DNA of 20,038 nt from Candidatus Hydrogenedentota bacterium (GCA_903922535.1 CAIXUF010000069.1:1-20038), one strand, 5' to 3'; shown: positions 1-9,800, numbered from the stretch's first letter. Notes: generated by a model not told the origin, from the letters alone. A program made the numbers and translations.

Positions 1-22
1 AGGAATTGGGAATTAGGAATAG
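1..22 (+). repeat. 22-bp inverted repeat, left copy
   Basis: The first 22 bases consist of GGAATTGGGAAT/TAGGAATAG-type words and are the exact reverse complement of positions 559-580. The two copies bracket the four-helix-bundle gene and its truncated second copy. In this orientation the repeat lies downstream of the minus-strand reading. The window begins here, so the repeat may extend further left. Confidence 0.85.
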
Positions 23-154
23 AATGCCTTTGGTCGAGTCTTCCTTTCATTGTCTTGGTGATTGAACTGAGAATCTTCATCATTTCCTCGCAGTCGGCGG
101 GGATGGTTTCATATGGGTTGGTCTCCGGCAGCATGGGCCCATGAAGAAGCCGAG
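1..154 (-). pseudogene. Truncated 3' copy of the four-helix-bundle gene
   Basis: On the minus strand this stretch reads in frame from RLLHGPM through ADCEEMMKILSSITKTMK. It matches the C-terminal third of the intact gene to its right, which has RLLHDSK and ADCEELMKILSSITKTMK. The DNA match is strongest around 54-108 (against about 210-264), including 28 identical bases. There is no start codon or N-terminal half; similarity stops about 7 bases after the stop of the intact gene, so this looks like the tail of a tandem duplicate that lost its 5' part. Its reading continues through the inverted repeat towards the window edge (HSIPNSQF), so the true end is not visible. It is most likely non-functional. 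Confidence 0.75.
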
Positions 155-160
155 GCGCAG

Positions 161-547
161 TTAGGGATTGGGGTGGGGGCGAGAGGGCGTCCCATTCAGC
201 TTTTCCTTCATTGTTTTGGTGATTGAACTGAGAATCTTCATCAGTTCCTCGCAGTCGGCGAGGATGGATTGGTATGCCTTGTCCTCCAACAGCTTGGAGT
301 CGTGGAGAAGACGCAGCCAATAGCGGGTTTCGCGGGCCTCCTTGTGTGCAATGCTCATTTTCGAATGGAAATCCCTGCCGGTCTGGCCTGCAACCGCCTC
401 CTCCACATTTGCACCAATGGAAGTGCCGGCGCGAAGAATCTGCTTCGACAGCACGTACTCCTTCTTCTCCTCGCACAACCACCTGTACAGATTCACAATC
501 CGCAAAGCGAACGCATAACTCTTCCCCTGCACCACGTTTTCTCTCAT
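161..547 (-). CDS. Four-helix-bundle protein (23S rRNA intervening-sequence family)
   Basis: This is a 128-residue soluble protein. It carries the hallmarks of the family first found in 23S rRNA intervening sequences (S23/IVP type): SKQILRAGTSIGANVEEA near residues 34-51, then KMSIAHKEARETRYWLRLL around 63-81. These form the long amphipathic helices of an up-down bundle. The family's function is unknown, although members often occur beside repeats and within variable regions. I chose the ATG at 547 because a purine-rich GGGGAAG lies just upstream and the family normally begins there. An ATG-initiated extension of 14 residues to 589 reads only through the GAATTGGGAAT repeat. The gene starts 42 bp after the CheB-CheR stop. 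The C-terminal tail (TPSRPHPNP) is low complexity and probably not part of the fold. Confidence 0.88.
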   Translation of the reverse strand: MRENVVQGKSYAFALRIVNLYRWLCEEKKEYVLSKQILRAGTSIGANVEEAVAGQTGRDFHSKMSIAHKEARETRYWLRLLHDSKLLEDKAYQSILADCEELMKILSSITKTMKEKLNGTPSRPHPNP

Positions 548-558
548 GCTTTCTTCCC

Positions 559-592
559 CTATTCCTAATTCCCAATTCCTGATTCCCAATTA
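559..592 (-). repeat. 22-bp inverted repeat (right copy) plus a partial extra unit
   Basis: Positions 559-580 are the exact reverse complement of positions 1-22. Read on the minus strand, 592-559 consists of reiterated AATTGGGAAT and AGGAAT words. The additional half-unit at 581-592 supplies the TAA stop codon of the CheB-CheR gene. The block fills most of the 42-bp gap between that gene and the four-helix-bundle gene and probably provides the latter's leader. I have seen similar GGGAATTGGGAAT reiterations near four-helix-bundle genes in other genomes; that is recollection, not a search result. Confidence 0.8.
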
Positions 593-3500
593 CCGCGCCC
601 GCTCCGTGGTGGCGACGGCGTACATCTGCCCGGCCTCGTTTATCAGGGCGGTGGCGGTCATCCATACCGCCATCACCGCGCCGTCCTTGGCGATGCGCTG
701 GGTGCCGTAGGGCTCCAGGGTGGTGGAATGGGCCAGTTGATAGACGGCCTTAACCTCTTCCCTTCTCCGGTCCTCGGGAATGCGGTCGCGGACGTTCATC
801 GCCAGCGCCTCATCCTCGGTCCAGCCGTACATTTTCCGTGCTGCCGGGTTCCATGCCAGAATGCGGCCGTCCAGGTCCTGCACGGTGAGGGCGTCGTTTG
901 CGTCACGCACCACCACGGCCAGGCGGAGCAGTTCATTGGCCTTGCGCAGCGCCTGCTCGGCCCGTTTCGCCCCCGTGATGTCCACGAAGGTGATCACGGC
1001 ACCCTCAATCACGTTGTCGAGCGTGCGGTAAGGCTGGATGCGCAGCGTGTACCACCCGCCCTCTTTTGTCTGCACATCCACCTCTTTGGCGGCCAGCGTG
1101 CCCAGCACGGCCTGCACATCGGCCGCCAGTCCGTCATAGCCGACCATGTTGGAGACAATGTGGCCCACGGGCCGCCCCACGTCGCCCAGAATCAGGTTGA
1201 TGATTCGGGTGGCGGCGGGGGTGAAGCGCAGGCTGCGCAGTTGATGGTCCACAATGACGGTGGCGCTGCCCGTGCCGGCCCGCAGGTTGTTCATGTCGTT
1301 GTTGGCCCGCGACAGGTCGACCACCTTGGCCTGCAGTTCGGCGTTGACCGTGGCCAGCTCCTCGTTGACCGACTGGAGTTCCTCCCTGGAGGTTTCCAGT
1401 TCCTCGTTGGCGGACTGCAGTTCCTCGTTGACCGACTGCATCTCCTCGTTGGAGGACTTGAGTTCCTCGTTGGAGGTCTCCAACTCCTCGTTGGCGGTTT
1501 GGAGGTATTCCTCCTTGGCCCGCAGTTCCTGCGTGAGCGTCATGATGCGCGCGTCGGACGCCGCGCCGGAGCCGGCCGCCGCCGCGGGGTCCTGAAGGGC
1601 GGCCTGCCGCACGGCTTCGGGGTCGGGGGGCGGTGCGTCCTCCAGGATGACGAGATACAGGAGGGTGTCGGGCGAAACGGCGGGGCCCGCATCCACCGGG
1701 CGGATGGTCAGGTTGACCGCGGTGAAGTCGCCGTTGGTCTTGACGCGCAGGCCCGGGCGGCGCACGGTCTCCTTTGTCCCGACCGCCTTGTGCAGGGCCG
1801 TGGCCAGTTCGTGCCTCAAGCCCTCGCGCGCCATCTTCACGATGTTGTTGATGCCGGCCTCGCCCGGGGCCGGTTCCAGGTACATCCCTGTGCGGCCGTG
1901 CAGGTAGAGAATGTCACCGCGGCCGTTGACAAGCGCGCAGGCGGGGACGGCCTGCTCCAGCAGCGCCCGCTCTGCCAGCTCACGCAGCGGCAGTTTCGCG
2001 GGAAAGGGCGCCTTGCCGCCAGACCGGGGGAGCGGGGCGCCAGTCGCCACATTGGGCGGGACCACCCGGCCCAGGGCCGCGCGCTGCGCGCCGTGGGGAT
2101 CCTGTTTGCGCTGGTACAGCTTCGACTTGTTGTCCAGCGTGGCAAACAGATGGATGAACTCGCCCACGGTTTCGGAAGTGCCCAGGAAAAGCATGCCGGA
2201 CGGATTGAGCGCGTAGTGGAACAGGGGGATGATCCTTTTTTGCAGGTCCCCGTCCATGTAGATCAGCATGTTGCGGCAACTGACGAGGTCGACTTTGGAG
2301 AAGGGCGGGTCCTTGATCACGTCATGCTCGGAAAACACCAGCAGGTCGCGGATGCCTTTGATGATGCGGTAGGCGCCGCCGCCGGGTTCGGCGGTGAAGA
2401 AGCGCGCCAGCCGCTCCGGCGACACGTCGGCGGCGATGCTGGCCGGATAGAGGCCGGTGCGGGCGGCGGCAATGGCCTGGCTGTCGATGTCGGTGGCGAA
2501 GACCTGCACCGTGCAGTGCTGCTTCATGGCCTCGCGGCATTCGGCAAGCAGAATGGCGATGGAATAGGCCTCCTCCCCGGTGGAGCACCCCGGCACCCAG
2601 ACGCGGATGCCCGCACCGGCGGGTCTGGCGGCAAGGAGCCTGGGGATGGCCTTCTCCTCAAGCGCCCGGAAAGCCTCCGTGTCGCGGAAGAAGTTGGTCA
2701 CGCCGATGAGCAGGTCGCGAAAGAGCGTTTCCACCTCGGGCGGCGCCTGCTGCAAGTACCGGACGTACTCCTCCAGGGCCTTGATCTGGTGGACGGCCAT
2801 GTGCCGTTCGATGCGCCGGCGGATCGTGCTCGGCTTGTACTGGGAAAAGTCGTGGCCGGTCTGGCCGCGCAGCAGGACGAAGACTTTCTTCAGCGCGTTC
2901 AGGTCTCCGGACGCCGCAGCGGTTGTGCAGCGCGGGGGCCTGCCGAACGCCTGGGCGGCGTAGGCGATGAGCTGGGCGGGCATCTGGGCCGGCGGCAGCT
3001 CGTAGTCGACCAGTCCGGTGGCGATGGCGCTGCGCGGCATGCCGTCAAACTCGGTGGTGCCGGGGGTTTGGGCCATGGCCATGCCCCCCCCGCCCTTGAC
3101 GGCCCGCACACCCTGGGTGCCGTCGCTGCCGGTGCCTGAAAGCACGATGCAGACGGCCCGCTCGCGCTGGTCCTCGGCCAGGGAACGGAAGAAGAAGTCG
3201 ATGGGCAGCCGCTGGCCGTGGGGCGCGGCGGGTTCCAGCAGTTGCAGCGCGCCGTTCAGGAAGGCCATGTCGCGGTTAGGCGGGATGATGTAGGCACAGT
3301 TGGGCTGCACGACCATGCCGTCCTCGACCTCGAAAACCTCCATGCGGGTGTAGCGCCGGATGAGGTCGGTGAGGATGCTCTCGTGGTCCGGGGCCAGATG
3401 CTGCACGAGGACAAAGGCCATGCCCGGGTCCGTGTCGGCGGGCATGCCGGAAAAGAAGGCCTCAAAGGCCGCCAGCCCCCCGGCCGAAGCGCCAATGCCC

Positions 3501-3616
3501 ACGATGGGGAACGTGGCGGCGGCGGGTTTCTCCGCTGTCTCCGGCGCGCCGTCGGTCCTTTTGGCCTCGCACGGCGCTTGCGCCGCCTTCGCCTTGTCGT
3601 CCTTTTTTGACGTCAT
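590..3616 (-). CDS. CheB methylesterase-CheR methyltransferase-PAS fusion protein
   Basis: This 1008-residue cytoplasmic fusion would both methylate and demethylate or deamidate glutamates of a receptor-like partner. The N-terminal CheB catalytic domain (about 36-225) keeps the triad: Ser44 in GASAGG, His73 in VQHLAPDH and Asp165 in GTGSDGT. The CheR part (about 240-505) has the N-terminal RRRIERHM helix region, the SAM site VPGCSTGEEAYS (341-352), ATDID near 374-378 and CRNMLIYM at 447-454. Then come a degenerate PAS-like region (about 545-660), a coiled coil of NEEL heptads (about 690-775) and two further PAS domains (about 780-885 and 895-1003). There is no receiver domain in front of CheB and no histidine kinase at the C terminus. 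The start is supported by a perfect AAGGAG six bases before the ATG. The stop codon lies inside a repeat, so C-terminal truncation is possible. It is probably the partner of the upstream PAS kinase. Confidence 0.93.
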   Translation of the reverse strand: MTSKKDDKAKAAQAPCEAKRTDGAPETAEKPAAATFPIVGIGASAGGLAAFEAFFSGMPADTDPGMAFVLVQHLAPDHESILTDLIRRYTRMEVFEVEDGMVVQPNCAYIIPPNRDMAFLNGALQLLEPAAPHGQRLPIDFFFRSLAEDQRERAVCIVLSGTGSDGTQGVRAVKGGGGMAMAQTPGTTEFDGMPRSAIATGLVDYELPPAQMPAQLIAYAAQAFGRPPRCTTAAASGDLNALKKVFVLLRGQTGHDFSQYKPSTIRRRIERHMAVHQIKALEEYVRYLQQAPPEVETLFRDLLIGVTNFFRDTEAFRALEEKAIPRLLAARPAGAGIRVWVPGCSTGEEAYSIAILLAECREAMKQHCTVQVFATDIDSQAIAAARTGLYPASIAADVSPERLARFFTAEPGGGAYRIIKGIRDLLVFSEHDVIKDPPFSKVDLVSCRNMLIYMDGDLQKRIIPLFHYALNPSGMLFLGTSETVGEFIHLFATLDNKSKLYQRKQDPHGAQRAALGRVVPPNVATGAPLPRSGGKAPFPAKLPLRELAERALLEQAVPACALVNGRGDILYLHGRTGMYLEPAPGEAGINNIVKMAREGLRHELATALHKAVGTKETVRRPGLRVKTNGDFTAVNLTIRPVDAGPAVSPDTLLYLVILEDAPPPDPEAVRQAALQDPAAAAGSGAASDARIMTLTQELRAKEEYLQTANEELETSNEELKSSNEEMQSVNEELQSANEELETSREELQSVNEELATVNAELQAKVVDLSRANNDMNNLRAGTGSATVIVDHQLRSLRFTPAATRIINLILGDVGRPVGHIVSNMVGYDGLAADVQAVLGTLAAKEVDVQTKEGGWYTLRIQPYRTLDNVIEGAVITFVDITGAKRAEQALRKANELLRLAVVVRDANDALTVQDLDGRILAWNPAARKMYGWTEDEALAMNVRDRIPEDRRREEVKAVYQLAHSTTLEPYGTQRIAKDGAVMAVWMTATALINEAGQMYAVATTERAR
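1338..1505 (-). repeat. 21-bp tandem repeat encoding coiled-coil heptads
   Basis: On the plus strand the word TCCTCGTTG or a close variant recurs at 1338, 1359, 1380, 1401, 1422, 1443, 1464 and 1485, exactly 21 bases apart. This equals one heptad of the encoded coiled coil (NEELxxS/T pattern). It lies within the CheB-CheR-PAS gene between its PAS domains. A similar heptad linker is common in CheB-CheR-PAS fusions. The repetitive DNA would permit heptad-sized length changes by slippage. Confidence 0.8.
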
Positions 3617-3674
3617 GCCGGTCTCCTTGGTTCTGTGCGCTTCATTGTGGCGCGCACGCGCCGTCGTCCCAAAG

Positions 3675-3686
3675 CAACGGCCGTTG
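3675..3686. promoter_or_regulatory. 12-bp perfect palindrome upstream of the CheB-CheR gene
   Basis: CAACGGCCGTTG is a perfect 12-bp palindrome, 58 bases before the CheB-CheR start codon. It overlaps a second symmetry (ACGGCC at 3677-3682 with GGCCGT at 3691-3696). It could be a dimeric regulator's operator or only chance symmetry in GC-rich DNA. No clear -35/-10 pair was found near it. Confidence 0.25.
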
Positions 3687-3711
3687 GACCGGCCGTGTGG
3701 ACTTTCAGATC

Positions 3712-3821
3712 ATGGACACTATGGACGGTATGGACACTATGGACGATATGGACGGGGTCCGAATCGCCCACCGGGTTACGTCCATACCGTCCATGGTGTC
3801 CATATCGTCCATTTCGTCCAT
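3712..3821. repeat. Palindromic minisatellite of 9-bp ATGGACNNT units
   Basis: The left arm (3712-3753) is four ATGGACNNT units plus ATGGAC. The right arm (3780-3821) is the same array on the other strand (NNNGTCCAT units). Arms of 42 bases pair with six mismatches, all in the variable unit positions, around a 26-base loop. Either strand could form a very long hairpin. Both strands would read MDxMDxMDx if translated, but no start signal or conserved protein supports a gene. It lies between the PAS kinase stop and the CheB-CheR start and could attenuate read-through. I have the impression of similar arrays in intergenic DNA of PVC-like genomes, which I cannot check here. Confidence 0.9.
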
Positions 3822-3835
3822 TGAGTCAAAGGCGT

Positions 3836-3850
3836 TGGGGCTATGCCCCA
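3836..3850 (-). terminator. Short hairpin after the PAS kinase, possible weak terminator
   Basis: TGGGGC-ATA-GCCCCA on the minus strand makes a 6-bp stem with a 3-base loop, 23 bases after the PAS kinase stop codon. No U-tract follows directly (ACGCCTTTG), so it is not a classical intrinsic terminator. Together with the larger palindrome 15 bases further on it may still reduce transcription into the CheB-CheR gene. Confidence 0.3.
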
Positions 3851-3873
3851 CAAGCCGATCACTGCATATACGT

Positions 3874-6800
3874 TCATGCATCATGGACTTCTGTCCTGTC
3901 CGTGGCAAGGCGGCCGTCTGCGGGCAACGCCAGCGTTGCCCGTGTCCCCCCGCCTTCCCGGGTCGAAAAAGTCAGCGTGCCACCGTGCTCGTGGACAAGG
4001 TTGCTGCAAATCCAAAGCCCGAGCCCCATGCCCTCCGCGCCCCGCTTGGTGGTGAAGAAGGGGGTGCCCAACTGCTTTAGGTGCTCTTCGGGTATTCCGA
4101 GGCCCTCGTCGCAGACCTCGATCACCACCGACCCGGACGCCGGGTCGTGGGAGGTCGCCACGCTGACGGCGCGGTCCTTTGAGGCCAGCGCCTGGCAGGC
4201 ATTCTGAACCAGGTTGATCACGACCTGCTCTATGCGCTGGAAGTTGCCCAGCACCGGCGGCAACTCCTGCGCGTATGCGGCGGAGAAATGGTCTGTGCTT
4301 TTCTTGACCATGTTGGTCATCAGGATGATCGCCGAATTCACCACGGCGTTCACGTCGACCGGGACCATGTGCTCCTTGGGGCTGTGGCGGGCAAAGTCCC
4401 GCAGTTCGGTCACGATGACCTCGATGCGCTTTGAGCTGTTCAGCGCGTTGGCGTACATGGCCGGCAGCTTGTCGCGGCATTCGGAGTATTCGAAGCCGCC
4501 CAGGACGAAGTCGCCGAAGTCCCCGTAAAAGCGGTCCAGAATGGGCCGGGCGCCCTCCCACACGTCGGCCAGCGCTGTCACATTGGACATGATGGAGTGG
4601 TTCGGGTTATTGATCTCGTGGGCCACTCCGGCGACCAGGATGCCCAGCGACACCATTTTGTCCGCCTGGATCAACTGCTGCTGGCGCACCCGGGCCTCCT
4701 CTTCGGCGCGGACGCGTTCGGTGATGTCCATGAGGGTCCCGACCATGCGCACCGGCATGCCGTTTCCGTTGAGAATGATCTCCGCCTGGGCATGGACATG
4801 CCGGACTTCGCCGCCGGACCGGACGACGCGGTACTCCAGGTTAAACGGCTCCTTGTCCGCGACCGAGCGCAGCGCCGTCTGCTCCACCAGTTTCCTGTCC
4901 TCGGCGAAAATCGAGGCGAGGAATTCAGCAAAAGTCGGTGCCCCATGGCGCGGGCTGACGCCGCATATGCGGAACACCTCCTCGGACCAGCGGAGGTCGC
5001 CGGACCGCAGGTCCCATTCCCAGCCGCCCAAATGGGCAATGCGCTGCGCCTCGGAGAGGCGCATTTCGCTGGCGCGCAGCGCCTCTTCGGCCCGCTTGCG
5101 CTGGGTGATGTCGCGGGCCGCGGCGAAAACACCCTGCACCCTGCCCGCCGCGTTGCGGTACACGGCGGCGTTGTAAAGCACATCGGTCGTGCTGCCCGAA
5201 CAATGGCGGCCGGTGAGCGGGTAGTCCGTCACCGTGCCATTCTTCAATACGCGCTCGAAGCCCTCTCTCGCCTTGTCCGGCTCCGTGAAGTACCGGGCGA
5301 ATTCGCTGCCGATCAGTTGGGCCCTCGGAAGGCCCGTCATGCGCTCCATCGCCTCGTTCACGTCGGTGATGGCACCGTCCGTGCCGATGGTCGCGAGCGG
5401 GTCGAGGCTGGCCTCGATCAGGCTTCGGGAATACTCGGACGCCTGGCGCACTTCGGCCGTCCGTTCCTCCACGCGCTTTTCCAATTCCTCATGGGACCGG
5501 CGCAGCGCCTTTTGCGCCTCCTTGCGGTCGGTGACATCCATGAAGATCACGGCAAACTGCCTGGGCACCGGGCGGTAGGAGAACACCTCGTACCACCGTT
5601 GAAGCGCGGAGGAATAGTTCTCAAAGTGGACCGGCTCACCTGCGAGTGCCACCCTGCCGCAGACGGTGAGCCAGGCCGGGTCCTCGTCGGGCAGCACCTC
5701 GCGCATCAGCCTGCCGACGATGTTCTTCCGCTTCAAGCCGGTGAGCCGTTCAAATGCGGGATTGACGTCGATGAACCGGTAGTCGATCGGTCTTCCCCGT
5801 TTGTCCGTGACAATCTCATGCAGCGCAAAGCCCTCGCTCATCCCGTTGAACAGGGAACGGTACCGCTCTTCGCTTTCCCGAAGCGCCTCTTCGGCCTTCC
5901 GGCTTTGGGTGATGTCCTGACTGAAACATGCCACCGCCGCAACGCGCCCCTCCGGGTCCAACACCGGGTAAAAACCGTGCCGGAAGAAGATGCCGGCACG
6001 CTCATCCTCGAAATTCACCGGCTGCCGGGACGCGACACATTCACTCAGCCGTGCCAGGCGCGACTGCGCCAATTCCGGGGAAAGGATCTCGTTAAAGCGC
6101 TTTCCGACCACCTCTTGGGGCTCTTTCCCGAAGCGCACCCAAGCCGTCTTGTTGCCCATAAGCATGACGCCCCCGGGGCTGAACAGCCAGACGGATTCCT
6201 GGGTGGCGTCGAGAATGCCGCGCAAGGTGGTTTCGCTTTCGCGCAATGCCTTCTCGGCCCGCTTGATTTCCGTAAAGTTCTTGAAATACCCAATCAGGCC
6301 GTCGATCCGCCCATCTGCGTCATATGTCGCCACGTAGGCGCCGCTGAAATACTGTGTTTCGCCCGACGTTGAAGCAATCGGCATGTTCACATGAATTGTC
6401 TGCCCGGTCTCCAGCACCTGCCGCTTGATTTCTGTCAGTTTCTCCGCGTCATCCTTTGGGAGAAAGTCATAATCGGTCTTTCCGAGCATGTCCTTGTCGG
6501 TTAATCCCAGTTGCGGATTGACGACGAAGGTGTATCGCAGGTCACGGTCCTGCACGAGGATATGGTCGGGCGTGTTCGAGGCGATCGCCTTGAAGCGCTC
6601 CTCGCTCTCGCGCAGCGCCTCCTCTATCCTCTTGCGCTGGGTGATGTCGATATGATGCCACACCCTGCCATGGGGCTCTCCGTCCACTACCAGGGGAATG
6701 AAGTCGCGAAGGCAGGTGCGGCCCCCGCGCAGGGCCACTTCTTCGCCTCTTACGGACAGTCCGTGGCCGACGATTTCTCCAATCCGTTTGACGGCCTCGT

Positions 6801-9800
6801 CGGAATTTCCGTAGCGGGACTTGATCTTTCGAATCATATTGTTTGACGTGAGTCCAAGGAGGTCACTGGGCGAATCTTCCAGACCGAAAAGGTCGCAGAA
6901 TGACTGGTTGACAAATTCGACCTTTCCATCATTGGCCACCAGCAGGATGCCGCCATACAGGCTTGACAGGGTGGTGTGGAACCGCTGTGTGCTGGTCTCC
7001 AGCGCCCGCTGGGCCTGCTTGAGGCCGCTCACGTCGACGCCGGTGGTGATGGAGCCGCGGACCCGGCCGTCAATGTCAAAGAGGGGGACGGCCGACATGA
7101 GCATCTGAACGCGCCGCCCGTCTGATGCGACAATTTCCACCTCGTTTCCGGTGACCGGCTGGCCGGTGGCGGCGGCCATCTGGGCGGGCAATTCCCCGGG
7201 CTTCAACTCAACGCCGTCCCGGCAAACCATGTACGAAACCGGCGATTCGTCCTGCGCTGCACTGCGCGAGATATTCGCGCCGCGCGGGGTGAGCAGAATC
7301 TGGTCGGCGGTGGCATTGCCGGTGATGTGCCGGCACAGCGGGTCATGGGCGATCCAGATGGCGACGGGGGCGTTGTCCAGGATGGCCTGCATTTCTCCGG
7401 CCCGCTCGGCCAACTCGACTTGCAGCCTCCTGCGCTCGGTGATGTCCATAATGTGGGTCACAATGTAGAGCGGCTGCCCATGGGCGTCGAGGACGGGGGC
7501 CGTGCTCATGTCCGCCCAGACGACGGCGGCGTCCTTGCGGATGTAGCGTTTTTCCATGCGGAATGACGGGACCTCGCCGCGGCATATCCGCTCCACGCCA
7601 GCCCGGTTTGCGGGCAGATCGTCGGGATAAGTGAACTGGGCGAAGGAGGTTCCCGCAAGTTCTGCCTCGGAATAGCCGATGAAGCGGCAGAATGTCGGGT
7701 TGACCTTGATGAGCGTGCCGTCGAGCGCGGTCAGGGCCATGGGGATGGCGCCGTTGTCGAAGGAGGCGCGGAAGCGTTCCTCGCTTTCCGCAAGCGCCTG
7801 CTGTGCCAGGATGCGCTGCATGCCTATGGCAACCTTGTCCGTCACCTGGCGCATCAGCTCCGTTTCGTCATCCGTGAAGGTCGTGCGCGTCTTTGAACCG
7901 AAAGACAGGGTTCCAATGACCCGCGTTCCCGCCAGCAGCGGATGGCAGGTGTAGGCCTGGATGCCATAGGACCGGACCAGATCGGTCCGGGGATCGTCCG
8001 CGTGCTGAATGTCCTCGGCCGAAATGCGCCGGCCCTGCATGGCAACGCAGCCGCATACGGCCACACCGTAGTCCAGCCATTTGATCTTTGCGGCCTCCTC
8101 TTCGGGGATGCCCGCGCAGGCGTTGAGCCGCAGCCGCCCGCTGGATGCGTCGGCCAGGAAATTGAAGAAGCACTCGCAGTGGAGGTGCGCCATGACGTCG
8201 CGGCAGAGGTCCCCGACCACGGCCTGCGGGTCGTCGCCAGCCAGCAGCCGCGATGTCACGTCGGACAGCAGCCGCAGGCGTTCCGTGGTCCTGTGCAGCG
8301 CGTCCTCCGCCTGTTTGCGTTTGGTGATGTCCGCAACCAGCACGGCCACCTGCCCCTCGGCCGGCCGGAAGGCAAAGGCCTCGAAGTGGCGCTGGAGTAT
8401 TTCCGAATGGAAACTGCAATCCTGGGGCGTTCCCGTGAGGGCAACCTGTGTGAAGGCCTGTATCCATGCGGGGGAGGGATTGGGAATCAGTTCATGCATC
8501 CGCCTGCCGATGATCGCCTCGCGGCCCCGGCCCATGATCTGTTCAAACGCCGGGTTGACCTCCAGGAAGCGGTAGTCACAGGGGGCACCACCGTCGTCAT
8601 AGACAACCTCGGCCAGATAATAGCCCTCGTTCATGGAAATAAAGAGCATCCGGAAGCGTTCTTCGCTTTCCTGAAGCGCCTGCTGCGCCCACTTGCGTTC
8701 GGTGATGTTGCTCAACCCGAGCACCACGTGCGGTTGTCCGTTCAGAATGATGGGATCGGCGCTAATCTCAAACCACAGGCTCACCCGGTTTCCGCCTATC
8801 AGCAGGGTCGATTCGGTCTCGACATTGTGGACCGGCTTTCCGCTGCGCAGGGCCGAGGTGAATGCGTTTCGGATGGCGCAGGAGGCGCAATAGGGGGTCC
8901 GCCCGCACCCCCCCGCGTCAGCCAGGGCATGGATGCAGCCCACCAGGTCGCCGGGCTGGTCGCCGGTGCGCGCGTACACGTCCTCCCCAATCCACCGGGT
9001 AAGCGTTGCATTGAGCCGTCTGACCGACCCCTGCGCGTCAATCAGCATCATGCCAAAATTGGCCGCGTCGAAAACCGCCTGCAGATTGGCGCGCTCGGCG
9101 GCCAGCGCCTCGGCGGCCCGCTTGCGCTCGGTGATGTCGTGCCAGACCGTGACCACGCCGACGATTTCCCCGCCGGCACGCAGTGGTGTGGCGGTGGTTT
9201 CGAGTGCGCGCTCCTGGCCGTCCGCCCGCGTTATGCGGAGCTGCTGGTTGATCGCCGACTCGCCGCGCAGGGCGCGCGGGGTGGGCTGGTCCCCCAGGGG
9301 GATCTGACGCCCGTCGGCGCGCTCGCATTGTGTGCGCTGGATGATCTCGCCGACATTCAACCCCGTGGGATCGAATCCGTAGGTGGGAATGAATCCCGGA
9401 TTGGCGCGGATCACGTTCATGTCCGTGTCATACACGAGCACGGCGTCGTGCATCGCCGCCAGCACCGCCTCGGTTTCACCGGCGTGCTGCCGGGTATCCT
9501 TGACTGAGCGGGCCAGCGCCACCTCGGCCTGCTTGCGCGCGGTGATGTCGCGCAGCACCACCTGGATCGCCCTGCCTTCCTGCACGTCATGGAGTGACGC
9601 CGCGCTCTCCACCTCGCGAACGGTTCCGTCCAGCCGCACGATCCGCGCCTCGGTCAACGGTGCGGACCCGCCGGCAAAAAGCGTCTCTATCCTCTCCCGC
9701 ATTTTCGGGTGATAGTCGGGGTGGAACAGGTCGAAGGGTGACCGGCCCAGAAGCTGCCCGGGTTCCGCGGCGCCAAACAGCTCCAGCCCTGCCGGGTTCA

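Noticed and set aside
728..3139. 803-codon open frame on the plus strand opposite the CheB-CheR gene
   Set aside because: Its translation is rich in Gly, Arg, Val, His and Gln and has no recognisable domain; the opposite strand has clear catalytic motifs. Long antisense frames are expected in high-GC genes.
3705..3830. CRISPR array
   Set aside because: Units are 9 bases with no spacers and are inverted in the second half; no cas genes are present.
3705..3908. 67-codon minus-strand frame with MDEMDDMDTMDGMD
   Set aside because: It is the translation of the palindromic 9-bp minisatellite and overlaps the kinase end; there is no ribosome site or conserved fold.
4597..9507. Plus-strand frames of 521 and 591 codons opposite the PAS kinase
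   Set aside because: They contain repeating FGPLALGDV-type segments that are only the antisense of the repeated PAC linkers.
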